A program made the translations under genes and the position numbers. The notes beneath the pieces were generated by a model that was given only the letters and a program-made list of their open reading frames with translations, was not told where the DNA came from and did no database searches. DNA of 64,000 bases from Aquabacterium sp. (GTDB lineage Bacteria > Pseudomonadota > Gammaproteobacteria > Burkholderiales > Burkholderiaceae_C), in contig NZ_JACPYU010000027.1 in NCBI RefSeq assembly GCF_016195855.1, positions 1 to 64,000 on the forward strand. Reading direction: 5' to 3'. This document shows positions 26,072-36,477 of this stretch, in pieces; the stretch's first letter is position 1; each line of letters starts with the position of its first letter.

Positions 26072-26147
26072 TGGCAGGGGCAGTAGGAATCGAACCTACA
26101 ACCTTCGGTTTTGGAGACCGACGCTCTGCCAATTGAGCTATACCCCT
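26072..26147 (-). tRNA. tRNA-Trp (CCA anticodon)
   Basis: 76 nt including encoded CCA. Acceptor AGGGGTA pairs with TGCCCCT (one G-U), anticodon loop CTCCAAA, T-arm GTAGG-TTCGATT-CCTAC. It lies between tuf and secE as in many Proteobacteria. Confidence 0.97.
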
Positions 26148-26173
26148 ACTGGCCAAAAACTGAACTGCGTATT

Positions 26174-27364
<1,191 letters not shown>

Positions 27365-27438
27365 GTTTCTCGCTCCTGGCGCCCTGATTGGCCCGAATGA
27401 AAAGCCGAATGAAAAGAAGAAAAAAGGGATGGGGTGTG

Positions 27439-27513
27439 TGGTGCCCATGGGCAGGATCGAACTGCCGACCTCCCCCTTACCAAGGGGGTGCTCTACCACT
27501 GAGCCACATGGGC
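27439..27513 (-). tRNA. tRNA-Thr (GGT anticodon)
   Basis: 75 nt with encoded CCA. Acceptor GCCCATG/CATGGGC, anticodon stem CCCCC/GGGGG around loop TTGGTAA, T-loop TTCGATC. It is 74 bp upstream of tuf and probably co-transcribed with it. Confidence 0.97.
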
Positions 27514-27644
27514 ATCGACACAGGTTTGAATTCAGCCACCAGGGCCTGAACGCAAACCAGTGCCGACCTGACACTTTTGCACCCTTCGCATTTTTCTGCG
27601 AAGACCGCGACTGTAGCATGCCTGCCGTGACAGAACCATGACCT

Positions 27645-27718
27645 TGGAGCGGGAGACGGGAATCGAACCCGCGTCATTAGCTTGGAAGGCTAAGGTTCTA
27701 CCATTGAACTACTCCCGC
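27645..27718 (-). tRNA. tRNA-Gly (TCC anticodon)
   Basis: 74 nt with encoded CCA. Acceptor GCGGGAG/CTCCCGC, anticodon stem TTAGC/GCTAA around CTTCCAA, T-arm GCGGG-TTCGATT-CCCGT. Part of the tRNA-tuf transcript. Confidence 0.97.
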
Positions 27719-27803
27719 TCGGGAGCCTTCACATGGCCATCGGCTTGCTTTGCGCAAACCGACCAACCTGGTCTGACGTTCAGCATGTACGAATTAGTTT
27801 GCC

Positions 27804-27889
27804 TGGTGGAGGAGGCTGGATTCGAACCAGCGTACGCGTAAGCGGGCAGATTTACAGTCTGCTGCCTTTAACCACTCGGCCACCCCTCC
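27804..27889 (-). tRNA. tRNA-Tyr (GTA anticodon)
   Basis: 86 nt, class II with a long variable arm and encoded CCA. Acceptor GGAGGGG, anticodon stem CAGA/TCTG around CTGTAAA, T-arm GCTGG-TTCGAAT-CCAGC. First gene of the tRNA-Tyr-Gly-Thr-tuf unit. Confidence 0.97.
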
Positions 27890-27902
27890 AGGCAAGCCCA
27901 AG

Positions 27903-27932
27903 ACTTTAGCACAGCTTTTCAGGCCATGCCAA
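27903..27932 (-). promoter_or_regulatory. Candidate promoter of the tRNA-Tyr-Gly-Thr-tuf unit
   Basis: On the minus strand TTGGCA (27932-27927) and TAAAGT (27908-27903) are separated by 18 bases, with a TG before the -10 (extended -10). Transcription would start about seven bases before tRNA-Tyr. Confidence 0.55.
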
Positions 27933-27956
27933 GCTTTTGTGGTTTTTTGCGTGATT

Positions 27957-29369
27957 TCAGCGCCGTTGCCATGGGCGCAACCAGAGCGCCATGCTCAGCA
28001 GGCAGGCGAGCCCGGCCACGCTGGCCTCGGCCAGTTGCCACCACACGTTGGCGCTCAGCCAGGGCTTGAGGCCCCACCAGGCCAGCACCAGCCAGACGGC
28101 CGACCCCAAGGCCTGAGGCAGCAGCCCCAGGCCCTGCTGGAGGCCGGGCGCACGCAGCAGGTAGCGCCCTGTCAGCAAGGTACCCAGCAGGAGCGCCCAC
28201 ACGATGCCCAGCGAGCCAAACGCCCAGGCCAGCGGCGCCAGCGTCAGGGCCTGCAGGAGGCTGCCTCGCAGCTCGGCCACCACCGGGCCACGCGTGTCAC
28301 CTTCTGCGTAGTGATAGCGCGCCAGCAAGGTGTTCCAGCTGGCCAGCACCAGGACGGCGGCATAGCCGGCCAGCAGCGGCACCACCATCGCCGTGCCTTG
28401 CACCTTGGGGAACAGCATGCCGACCAAGGCTGGCGCCCCCAGCATCAGGCCCACTGCGGCCGGCAAGGACACCACCGTAACGGCAGCCAGGCCTTTTTTC
28501 AGCAGGACGACACGCTCGCTTTCGCTGCGACTCATCAGGCTCAGGAGCACCTGGTTGAGGCTTTGCAGCGCGATCAGCGGCAGGTTTATGAGCTTACGCG
28601 CCAGGTTGACGGCGGTCACCCCCCCCTCCCCCAGGTAGGACGCCACGATGCGCTCCAGCAAGGTCAGGCCTTGACCCGCCAAGGCGCTGCCCAGCAAGGG
28701 CGCCAGCTTGTGCCCCAGCTCGGCCATGGCAGCACGGCTGCCCTGCAGGGACACCAGGCGCAAACCACCTTGCACGGCGGATGGCAGCATGATCAGGCCC
28801 ATGGCCAGGCTGCCCCCGACGAAGGCCCAGGACAGCATGGCCTCTTGCGATTGCTGGCGCTGCCACAGGAGGTAGAGCATCGCGGGCAGGTTGTAGAGCA
28901 GCGAGCCCATGCCGGCGAGCAGGAAGTGACCCGCAGCCTGTCTGGGCACAGCCCACCAGGCCTGCAGCACCAGCCCGGGCAGGCTCCAGGCCAGGATGCG
29001 CAAGGCGCCCACGGTATCGGCTTGCTGCGCCACGGACAGCCCGGGGCCCATGAGGTGCACGAGCCCCGGCGAGGCCAGGCAGATCAGGCCGGCCAGGGCG
29101 ACGCTGCCCAGGCCCAGCACCATGCTGAGCTGGCTGAACCAGTGCGCCCGCTGAACGGGCGTTCGCCCTTGCCACAAGGCCAGTGCGGACGAGGTCAACA
29201 AACCGGCCGCCAGCATGCTGCGGATGGCCTCGGGCAGGAACATGGCGATCACAAAGGCATCGGTGCGTGCGCCCGCGCCCCAGTTGGCGACCAGCAGCCA
29301 CTCACGGGCAAAGCCCGCCACCAGGCCGGCCAGCGTGACCAGGGTCAGCAGCGAGGCCGCGCCCAACAC
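27957..29369 (-). CDS. MurJ/MviN-type lipid-linked oligosaccharide flippase of the EPS operon
   Basis: 470 aa integral membrane protein with about 12-14 hydrophobic segments and the MATE-like/MOP arrangement. The N-terminus has GFAREWLLVANWGAGARTDAF, here read as AREWLLVANWGAGARTDAF, typical of MurJ-like flippases in polysaccharide clusters. It probably moves undecaprenyl-linked repeat units across the inner membrane. The start is GTG at 29369, 12 bp after the acyltransferase stop. Because it sits at the end of an EPS operon I assign it to that pathway rather than to peptidoglycan; the essential MurJ is expected elsewhere. Confidence 0.82.
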   Translation of the reverse strand: MLGAASLLTLVTLAGLVAGFAREWLLVANWGAGARTDAFVIAMFLPEAIRSMLAAGLLTSSALALWQGRTPVQRAHWFSQLSMVLGLGSVALAGLICLASPGLVHLMGPGLSVAQQADTVGALRILAWSLPGLVLQAWWAVPRQAAGHFLLAGMGSLLYNLPAMLYLLWQRQQSQEAMLSWAFVGGSLAMGLIMLPSAVQGGLRLVSLQGSRAAMAELGHKLAPLLGSALAGQGLTLLERIVASYLGEGGVTAVNLARKLINLPLIALQSLNQVLLSLMSRSESERVVLLKKGLAAVTVVSLPAAVGLMLGAPALVGMLFPKVQGTAMVVPLLAGYAAVLVLASWNTLLARYHYAEGDTRGPVVAELRGSLLQALTLAPLAWAFGSLGIVWALLLGTLLTGRYLLRAPGLQQGLGLLPQALGSAVWLVLAWWGLKPWLSANVWWQLAEASVAGLACLLSMALWLRPWQRR

Positions 29370-29381
29370 GTCGTCGGCCGC

Positions 29382-30206
29382 TCAGTGGAACAAGGTGAAC
29401 AGGCCTTTGCCCCCCACCTTGTAGTTGAGGCCACGCACGCGCTCGCCCAGCACTTTCGGGCCTACACCACCAACGATGGTGTAGGGTGCCACAGGCCTGG
29501 CCACCACGGTATTGGCTGCCACCACAGCCCCTTCACCGATGTGCGCGCCCGTCAACAGCGTGACGCGGGTGGTGATCCATGCGTAGTCTTCAATGACGAT
29601 GGGGCCCCCCACCGCCCAGAACTCCGGCGCGTTCATGTCGTGGCCGCCCGCAATCATGAGTGTGTGAGAAGCGACGGTCACGTGGTTGCCAATGCGCAGA
29701 CCGCCCCGGGCGTCGATCTGGCAGTGCCAACCGATGCAGGTGTCTTCACCGATCTGCAACCCCTCCAGCCCCAGCACTTCTGTGTTGCGCCACACGGTGG
29801 AGCCCTTGCCGATCTTGGCACCGCCGATGCGCAACCAGGCCAGGCGGATGGTATGGCTGGGGATCTTGTTGATCAGCATGTTGTAGACCTGCTCCCAGGC
29901 CCGACGCCAACGGTCCACCAGGGTCGGCCAGTTGATGCCGTACAGGGGCACGAAACCGGCGGGAATCTCGTCGCGCAACATCGCGTAAAAGCGCCGGCCA
30001 AGCGGATGCTCGATGCGCTTTTCGATGTTGACGTAAGCGATGTAGGTCTGTGTCACGCCGCCACGACCAGGCTGCTCGAAGACCACGTTGTTGGCACACA
30101 TCCAGTCATAGGCTTCAGCCAGGGTGGGCAGGTCCACGCTCAGGCGTGGTGCGTAATCGGCCAGGCGTGCGTGCAGGTCATTGCTGTGAAGGATGCGGTG
30201 TTTCAT
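29382..30206 (-). CDS. Hexapeptide-repeat acyltransferase (WcaF-like)
   Basis: 274 aa. A unique N-terminal half (about 1-135) is followed by left-handed beta-helix repeats: AKIGKGSTVW, LQIGEDTCIG, LRIGNHVTVAS and AHIGEGAVVAANTVV, ending VGGVGPKVLGERV. Such enzymes O-acetylate sugars of exopolysaccharide. The ATG at 30206 overlaps the stop of the upstream gene (ATGA), indicating translational coupling. Confidence 0.85.
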   Translation of the reverse strand: MKHRILHSNDLHARLADYAPRLSVDLPTLAEAYDWMCANNVVFEQPGRGGVTQTYIAYVNIEKRIEHPLGRRFYAMLRDEIPAGFVPLYGINWPTLVDRWRRAWEQVYNMLINKIPSHTIRLAWLRIGGAKIGKGSTVWRNTEVLGLEGLQIGEDTCIGWHCQIDARGGLRIGNHVTVASHTLMIAGGHDMNAPEFWAVGGPIVIEDYAWITTRVTLLTGAHIGEGAVVAANTVVARPVAPYTIVGGVGPKVLGERVRGLNYKVGGKGLFTLFH

Positions 30207-31609
30207 GACGTTGTCGTTTCGCGGACAGGCTGCGGCAAGGGGCGCGAGGCCTGCAGGCTGATGGCCATGGTCAGCCAGAACAAGGCGATCAGGACCTGGG
30301 TGAAGCTGAAGTAGTGATCGATGAAGCCGGTCAACAGCGCAGCAAGCATCGCGCCAACGCTGCCCACGTGCAGGGCCTGGTCGACCTTCATCTTCGAGAG
30401 ATCCCCCATCTGGCGGACTTCTCGCCACCAGGCCACGGTCACGGCGATGAAGAACAACATGCCCGGCAGGCCCAGCTTGTACCAGTAGTTGAGCCAAAGG
30501 TTGGAGATGCCATACACGCCACCACCGGTGGCCGGCGTTTCGACCTTGAAACCCAGGCCCAGCGGGTAGCGCTCGACGGCACGGTGGAAGTTGCGGTACT
30601 CGTCAAAGCGCACGCCGGTGCTGGCGTCCTGCGAGCCCTGGGTGAGCGAGGCCAGGCGTTCGCGGGCTGGGGGGTAGGCCACCAGCATCGTGGCAGCCAG
30701 CAAGGCTCCGATCAACAGGGCGCGCCCGGCCATGGGCACACGGCGCCAGGCCAGCCAGACCACGAGCGCGGTCAGGCACAACAGGGCCCCACGCGAACCG
30801 CTGAACACGATGCCGGCCGAGCCGCCCAAGGCCACGAACAGGCTCAGCGCGCGTCGCCAGCCCTTTTGCGACACACCGTAGAACATGGCCAGCGGCACGC
30901 CCAGCAAGAGCACACCGCCGGTGGAGTTGGGGTGCACCCAGGGTGAGGCCATGCGGTTGTACATGGACGAGAAGATGTCCATCAGGGCCTCGGGGTGGGC
31001 GTAGTGCAGGCTGGCCAGCACGGGGATCATGGTGCGGGCGTCAGGGCTCTTGATGAACACACCCAGGGACAAGGCCAGCATGGCCGTGAAGCCGATCACC
31101 AGGCAGTCCATCATGCGTTGGCGCAAGGCCGGCGTCGGGGTCAGGATGGGGACCAGAAACAGCGTGGACACGTTGAGCAGCCAGCGCACCCAGTTGACCG
31201 GGCCATTGCCTTCTTCGTGGACCATGAACTGCCCGGCCACCAGGGGCACGACGCTCCAGGCCATGAGCCACAGCATCCGCCGCTCGGTGGGGCCGGCCTG
31301 CCAAGACGGCAAGCGGCCCATGAGCCATTGCATGAAGACCCCTGCCCAGGTCAGCGCCAGCAAGGCTTCGGAGACCGTCATGCGGATGCCGATGGTGACC
31401 GTGGTCCAGGGCACGAAGGGCGCGATCAGGCAGAACAGCAGCAGGCCACGCACCGGCTTGGCCAGGACCGCCACGGCCGCGAGCACGGCCAGCAGGGCGC
31501 CCACCAGCGCAGGCGGGCCACCCAGCAGCATCAAGCTGCCAAACAGCAGCCCGGCGAGCACGGGCAGCACGGTGGACGCGCTCAGGGGCAGGCGCGACAG
31601 CAGGCTCAT
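30203..31609 (-). CDS. O-antigen ligase / Wzy-type polysaccharide polymerase
   Basis: 468 aa with about 11-12 hydrophobic segments and one larger periplasmic loop (about residues 310-365) containing RFDEYRNFHRAVERYPLGLGF. The GSRGALL motif in a membrane-proximal loop fits the Wzy_C/O-antigen-ligase fold. Within a Wzx/Wzy-type operon it is most likely the polymerase of the repeat unit. It overlaps both neighbours by ATGA junctions. Confidence 0.85.
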   Translation of the reverse strand: MSLLSRLPLSASTVLPVLAGLLFGSLMLLGGPPALVGALLAVLAAVAVLAKPVRGLLLFCLIAPFVPWTTVTIGIRMTVSEALLALTWAGVFMQWLMGRLPSWQAGPTERRMLWLMAWSVVPLVAGQFMVHEEGNGPVNWVRWLLNVSTLFLVPILTPTPALRQRMMDCLVIGFTAMLALSLGVFIKSPDARTMIPVLASLHYAHPEALMDIFSSMYNRMASPWVHPNSTGGVLLLGVPLAMFYGVSQKGWRRALSLFVALGGSAGIVFSGSRGALLCLTALVVWLAWRRVPMAGRALLIGALLAATMLVAYPPARERLASLTQGSQDASTGVRFDEYRNFHRAVERYPLGLGFKVETPATGGGVYGISNLWLNYWYKLGLPGMLFFIAVTVAWWREVRQMGDLSKMKVDQALHVGSVGAMLAALLTGFIDHYFSFTQVLIALFWLTMAISLQASRPLPQPVRETTTS

Positions 31610-32626
31610 GCCAGCTCCCGCAGGAGTTCGTCGACACGGCTGGCGTAAGTGGGCAGGTCATAACGACGGGCCCATTGGTGCAGGGCGTCTGGCAGCTCAT
31701 CTTCGCTGCGCGCCTGCCGCGCCACACGGTGCATCAGCTGGACCAGGCCCACGCTGTCCTCGGGGTCGAAGCGTGGGGCGCCATGCGGTGTGACCTCATC
31801 GAGCGAGGAGCCCCTGGCCGTGGCCACGGGGGTGCCGCAGGCCGCCGCTTCAAGCACGGGCAGACCAAAGCCTTCGGCCAGCGAGGGATGCCACAGGCGC
31901 TCGGCCTGGCGGTACCAGTTGCCCAGTTGGGCATCGTTGATGCCGTGCACGAAACGCACCTGAGACGGCACCTCGGGCACATCGCGTGGATGGCCGATGA
32001 CCACCAGCTGCGGGATCAGGTCTGGCCAGGTCTCGCGGGCTTGCTGCCAGGCCTGCAGGAACCAGGCGATGTTCTTGCGCGGCGCGTGTGTGCCCACCAT
32101 CAACCAGTAACGAGGCGGCGCGAACACGTCCTGCTGCAGGCATTGCCAGGCCTCAAAGGGCACGGCGCCAGGCAAGAGGCGGATGCGTTGCCGCGTGTCA
32201 GGGAAACCAGCGGTGGAACAACTCCTTCACACCCGATTGCGGCTGGTCACGCTGGGTGATCTGAAAGACATCGTGCAGCTGCAGCACCCAGCGTGTGCGC
32301 TGGCGGCGCACGTCGCTGAGACCAATGGGCAGTCCCATGTTGCCGGTGGCCACGTACACGTCGATGGCCAGGGCGCTGAGTGCATCGGGCAGGAAGTCAC
32401 GCTCGAAGCGCAGGCGCTCGCGGGGACTGCGCAGGCCCTCGATGGCCGCCGGGCGCTGCGGCGCACAGGCCCAGGTGCGGTGCTGGTGCGTCAAGGGTGC
32501 GTTGGTGAAGGGCACGACCTCGGTGTCCGCACGCAGGCGCACGGTGTTGTAGAGCGCCAGGGCCTGACGGCCCACACCGGAGTACGGTGCCGCGGTCAAG
32601 GGGCGGATGTCCAGTCCTACGCGCAC
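31606..32626 (-). pseudogene. Glycosyltransferase family 4 gene, broken by a frame change near 32198
   Basis: The 5' part (GTG start at 32626, MRVGLDIRPLTAAPYSGVG) reads 142 codons to a TGA at 32198 after KELFHRWFP. The next frame continues as PDTRQRIRLLPGAVPFEAW and reads 189 further codons, including GTHAPRKNIAWFLQA and the donor-binding EX7E motif in SLAEGFGLPVLEA, to a stop at 31606. One extra base in TTTCCC explains the frame change. The segment between HDVFQI and RIRLLPGAV is also shorter than I expect for this family (about 30-45 residues missing), so an out-of-frame deletion is as likely as a one-base error. Confidence 0.75.
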
Positions 32627-33846
32627 GCTTGCTCCCTTCTGTCATCGGCCAGCACGGCGGCGTAGGCCGCTTCGAGTTGCGTGGCACAGGCCTGCCAGTC
32701 AAAGCGCGCAGTGACGTGTGCGCGTGCGCGCAAACCCATCTGCACCGCTTGCTCGGGGTGATCGAGCAAGTGGGACACGGCCTGGGCCATGGCCTCGGCG
32801 TTGTCGGCCACCATGGCCTGCTCACCCGCGGTCACACCCAGGCCGGACAGGCCTTCGGTGGTGCTGACCACAGGCAGGCTGGCGGCCAGGGCCTCCAGCA
32901 CTTTGAGCTTGGAGCCGCCACCAAAACGCAGGGCCGCCAGGAACACGGCCGACTGGGACTGCACCGTGGGCAGGTGATCAACATAACCGCGCCATTCGAT
33001 GCGCGGATCCGTCCAGCGCTGGCGCCAGGCTGGTGGCAAGGCATGGCCGCACACCACGAAGCGCGCCTCGGGCTGCAAGGCCCACAGGCGCGGCCAGATG
33101 GCCTCCATGGCCCACTCGACGGCATCTACATTGGGCGCGTATTCGTAGTTGCCCACGAACAGCACGCGCTTGCTGGCGAGATCGGGCTGAACGCCGGCAA
33201 AGCCCTGGATGTCGGCCCCATTGGTGACGACGTGAGGCGGGCGCTGCGTCCAGGCGCCCAGCTTGTGCGCATCGGACTCGGTGACGGCCACGACCAGGCT
33301 GGCCTGGCCCAGCACATGCTGCTCCCAGCGCCGACCACGCCATTGGTCATAACGTGCGAAGGGCCTGGCCCATACCGGCCATTTACCATAGGTCGCCGCA
33401 CCGAGCTCGGACTCCACGTTGTGCTCGACCAGGACAAAGGGCTGGCGGTGGCGCTGCAATGCGGCCTCGAAGGGCTGGAAGCCGTAGCTGTGCTCGATCT
33501 GGACGATGTCCCAGTGCTGACGCGCCAGCAGCTGCTCGAACTGCCGCGTCAAGGCGGGTGCGTGGCCATTGACCGTGGTCAGCAAGGGCAAGGATGAGAA
33601 AGCGGCTCGCCACAAGGTGCGCGGGTCTTTCAGCGAACGGCGCGGCAGGACGACGAGCTCTTTCACCCAAGGGGCCAGCGCCGCCTGCACATCGGCATCG
33701 GCTTGCGTCTTGGCCTGCACGAGCAGGGTGATCTCATGGCCGCGCTGCGCCAGCGCACGCAGCAGGTGGTACTCGCGTGCCTTGCCGCCACTGGTGATGG
33801 GCCAGGGCAGATAAGGCATGGTCAACAAGATGCGCAAAGGCTTCAT
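32617..33846 (-). CDS. Glycosyltransferase family 4 (GT-B fold)
   Basis: 409 aa. N-terminal MKPLRILLTMPYLPWPITSGGKARE resembles many EPS glycosyltransferases; key residues SGGKARE precede the acceptor domain, and VLVEHNVESELG follows. The donor domain has VLFVGNYEYAPNVDAVEW and FGGGSKLKVLEALAASLPVV. It would add a sugar to the lipid-linked repeat unit at the cytoplasmic face. ATG at 33846 overlaps the upstream stop (ATGA); the gene overlaps the start of the next by 10 bp. Confidence 0.9.
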   Translation of the reverse strand: MKPLRILLTMPYLPWPITSGGKAREYHLLRALAQRGHEITLLVQAKTQADADVQAALAPWVKELVVLPRRSLKDPRTLWRAAFSSLPLLTTVNGHAPALTRQFEQLLARQHWDIVQIEHSYGFQPFEAALQRHRQPFVLVEHNVESELGAATYGKWPVWARPFARYDQWRGRRWEQHVLGQASLVVAVTESDAHKLGAWTQRPPHVVTNGADIQGFAGVQPDLASKRVLFVGNYEYAPNVDAVEWAMEAIWPRLWALQPEARFVVCGHALPPAWRQRWTDPRIEWRGYVDHLPTVQSQSAVFLAALRFGGGSKLKVLEALAASLPVVSTTEGLSGLGVTAGEQAMVADNAEAMAQAVSHLLDHPEQAVQMGLRARAHVTARFDWQACATQLEAAYAAVLADDRREQACA

Positions 33847-35222
33847 GCACACACCAGCATTTGCAAGTCGGTGCCGATGTCCAGCACCAGGCCCTGGTCG
33901 CCCGCCTTGAGTGCACGCTGCGTGCCGCGCTGTGGGTCATGCCAGACACCGGCCTTGACGTCGGGCAGGGTCACGCGCATGGGCTCGTGCGCCCAGGCCA
34001 TCCACAGCCGCTTGCCATCGGCACGTTGCCACTGGACGCTGACCAGGCCGGCGGGCAGGCCTTCGGCCAGGCGCATGGGTGGGGCCGGCTCCAGGCGCGC
34101 GCCACAGATCGACAGAAAGCGCTGCAAGGCCGTGTAGACAGGCTTGGGCTGGCCATTGGCGCGCAGCAGGCCATAGCGTTTGTCGCGCGGGCCAACGCGA
34201 GGGTCATCGAGATCGGCCAGGGTGAACAGGAAGACGCGGTCGAAGTCCTGCGTGGCCATGAGGGCCAGGCGCTTGAGCGTGTGGCTGGCCTGGCCGTCTT
34301 CGCCCACCAGGGGCTGCTCTTCCACCGGGCCGTCGTAGCTGGACCAACCCCATTCCGTGGCCCAGATCTGTTTGACGCCGTAGGCGCGCAGGCCCTTGTT
34401 GAGGAAGGGCACATGCGTGAGCAGATCACGCGAGCCATCGTCAGCGCCTTCGGGCTCGGCGGTGTAGGGGTGATAACAGGCGATCAGCTTGAGCTGGTAG
34501 GCGCCCAGCTTGCCCATGGCATCGAGCATCAGGCCTTCGCGGCCCGCCATCTGGCTGTAATAGGCCATGCCGGCCATGGCCACAGGCTTGTCAGGCGCGG
34601 CCTGGCGCAAGGCGGCCACAGCGGGCTGCAGCAAGCGGCCATAGCCTTCGGGGTCGATGCGCGGCTGCCAGAAGGCGGGGATGTTGGGCTCGTTCCAGAC
34701 CTGCCACACGTCCACATTGGGGTAGCGCTTGACCAGGCCTTGCAGGCGCTGCGCATACACGCCCGGGTCTTTGGGTGGGTACTTGTCGCTGTAAGGCGCA
34801 CCAGCGGGCGCCGAGCTGGCAAAGCGCGGTGTGCCCACCACATAGGTCAGGCTGTGCAGGCCGGCCTGCTTGACCAGGCTCATCATGCGGTCGGTGGCAT
34901 CGAGCTGCCACTGGCCGGCTTCGGGCTCGATCAGCATCCAGTGCAGCGCCAGGCGCACCCAGTTCAGCCCCAAGGCCTTGAGCCGCTCGACCTGCAGGCG
35001 CGCCACATCGGGCGGGAACCACTGCAGTTGGGCATTGACGCCCAGGAAGTCCTGCCACACCACAGGGCGCATGGGCTGCAAGGCGAGCGCAGGCGGCGTC
35101 TTGCGGGGCCACATCGACCACCCGGCCCGTGCCTGGCCACCCAGGCCCATACCGACGGCACCGAGCGCCAGCGCGCCACCGAGGCGCAACTGCTGGCGCC
35201 GGGTGGCGGCCGGCAAGGTCAT
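33843..35222 (-). CDS. Glycoside hydrolase of clan GH-A (GH39/GH5-like), exported
   Basis: 459 aa. The N-terminus TRRQQLRLGGALALGAVG with RR followed by a hydrophobic run and ARA suggests a Tat-type signal. The TIM-barrel shows the acid/base in VWQVWNEPN (E178) and the nucleophile in IWATEWGWSS (E290), the clan GH-A pattern. A C-terminal beta region follows. Within an EPS operon it may trim or release the polymer in the periplasm or act outside. ATG at 35222 overlaps the upstream stop codon. Confidence 0.85.
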   Translation of the reverse strand: MTLPAATRRQQLRLGGALALGAVGMGLGGQARAGWSMWPRKTPPALALQPMRPVVWQDFLGVNAQLQWFPPDVARLQVERLKALGLNWVRLALHWMLIEPEAGQWQLDATDRMMSLVKQAGLHSLTYVVGTPRFASSAPAGAPYSDKYPPKDPGVYAQRLQGLVKRYPNVDVWQVWNEPNIPAFWQPRIDPEGYGRLLQPAVAALRQAAPDKPVAMAGMAYYSQMAGREGLMLDAMGKLGAYQLKLIACYHPYTAEPEGADDGSRDLLTHVPFLNKGLRAYGVKQIWATEWGWSSYDGPVEEQPLVGEDGQASHTLKRLALMATQDFDRVFLFTLADLDDPRVGPRDKRYGLLRANGQPKPVYTALQRFLSICGARLEPAPPMRLAEGLPAGLVSVQWQRADGKRLWMAWAHEPMRVTLPDVKAGVWHDPQRGTQRALKAGDQGLVLDIGTDLQMLVCA

Positions 35223-36469
35223 AGGGATTCCTTTTGTGACCACACCGAAGCGGGGCCGCTGCTGGACACACCGCGTGCGCGCGGCGCACGGGCCATGGCA
35301 CGCTGGAAGTGGCCGACAAAACGTTGACCCGTCATGGGCCAGGCGCGCTCCTGAGCCAGGGCGCTGGCGCGATCGGCCCACTGCGACAGGATCTCGGGCT
35401 TGTTGAGCACGCCTTCGATCTGCGCGGCCAAAGCGGCGACGTCGCCCTGGCGGTAGGACGAGCCATTGCCATGGCTGATCTCTTCGGCAAAGGCGCGGGC
35501 GTCCGAGGTGATGGCGCCGCGTCCACAGGCAATGGCCCAGGCCAGCGAGCCGCTGGTGCCGCGCATCTGCCCCAGCAGCGCCAGCTTGCGCGACTCGCGG
35601 TAGGGCAGCACCATCAGGTGGTGGCGCTGGATGAGGTAGGGGATGTCGCGCTCGTCAACATCGAGCTCCCAGTCGACCTGGGGCGTCAGGCCGCGGCGCT
35701 CGACGCGGGCACGCAATTGGTCGAGGTAGCTGCCTTGCGCACCGAACGCGATGTCCGGCGAGGTGCCACCCGCAATGGTCAGACGCAGGCGCGAAGCCAG
35801 CTCAGGTTGCTGCGCCTTGACCTTGCCCACGGCGTCAATCAGGTCCTCGATGCCCTTGCCGCTGTAGATGAAACCAAAGTACAGCAGCCGGATCGGGTCC
35901 AGCGGTGGCAGCGGCTTGTGCGGCAGGGTCAGGGCACCATGCGAGATGACACTGACGCGGTCCACGGGCAGCTTCATGCGCTTGACCAGGCGGCCAGCGC
36001 CGGTTTGGGTCAGCGTGACCAGGCCATCGAGCTGGCGCGCCAGCTTGCGCTCGGCCATCAGCGTGGCCGGGTCCGACAGCAAGGCCACGGCCTGCTTGGC
36101 CGGACGCGGCATGGCGGACATGCCGTTGACCATGGTCCACACGCGGTTGATGGGCTTCCAGATCAGGCGCTCGGGGTCGTGCACGGTGGCCGACAGGGCC
36201 GGCCGATTGGGCAGGCTGGCCAGGGCACACAAGGTGAGAAATTCGCTTTGACGACCGCCGCCCAGCTCGGCATGGACGACGTCCACACGGCGCCAGTCGC
36301 GCTCGGCCACCCAGGCGCGTGCAGCGGCCAGGGAGTCGATCGGACGCTGCCCCGCCAAAGGCGTGAGCACATCGACCCCCGCCTGGTTGAGCGAGGTCCG
36401 GAAATGGGCCGCGTAATCGGCGATCCCGTTCTGTTCAGGTGGCAAAGGCGACAACAAGGCCAGACGCAT
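35219..36469 (-). CDS. Glycosyltransferase (GT4-like) of the EPS operon
   Basis: 416 aa from MRLALLSPLPPEQNGIADYA, the common start of this family, with AGGGG just upstream; a TTG at 36481 would add four residues. It contains SVISHGALTLPH and the donor-domain start IRLLYFGFIYSGKGIEDLI. A clear EX7E motif is not seen; the equivalent place reads SGSLAWAIACGRGAITSD. It starts 8 bp after the Wzc-like gene's stop codon. Confidence 0.85.
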   Translation of the reverse strand: MRLALLSPLPPEQNGIADYAAHFRTSLNQAGVDVLTPLAGQRPIDSLAAARAWVAERDWRRVDVVHAELGGGRQSEFLTLCALASLPNRPALSATVHDPERLIWKPINRVWTMVNGMSAMPRPAKQAVALLSDPATLMAERKLARQLDGLVTLTQTGAGRLVKRMKLPVDRVSVISHGALTLPHKPLPPLDPIRLLYFGFIYSGKGIEDLIDAVGKVKAQQPELASRLRLTIAGGTSPDIAFGAQGSYLDQLRARVERRGLTPQVDWELDVDERDIPYLIQRHHLMVLPYRESRKLALLGQMRGTSGSLAWAIACGRGAITSDARAFAEEISHGNGSSYRQGDVAALAAQIEGVLNKPEILSQWADRASALAQERAWPMTGQRFVGHFQRAMARAPRARGVSSSGPASVWSQKESL

Positions 36470-36477
36470 AACGCCCC

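Noticed and set aside
27957-29369. Assignment of the flippase as the housekeeping murJ
   Set aside because: It lies at the end of an EPS operon with short coupling to the acyltransferase gene; its place favours a polysaccharide-specific flippase.
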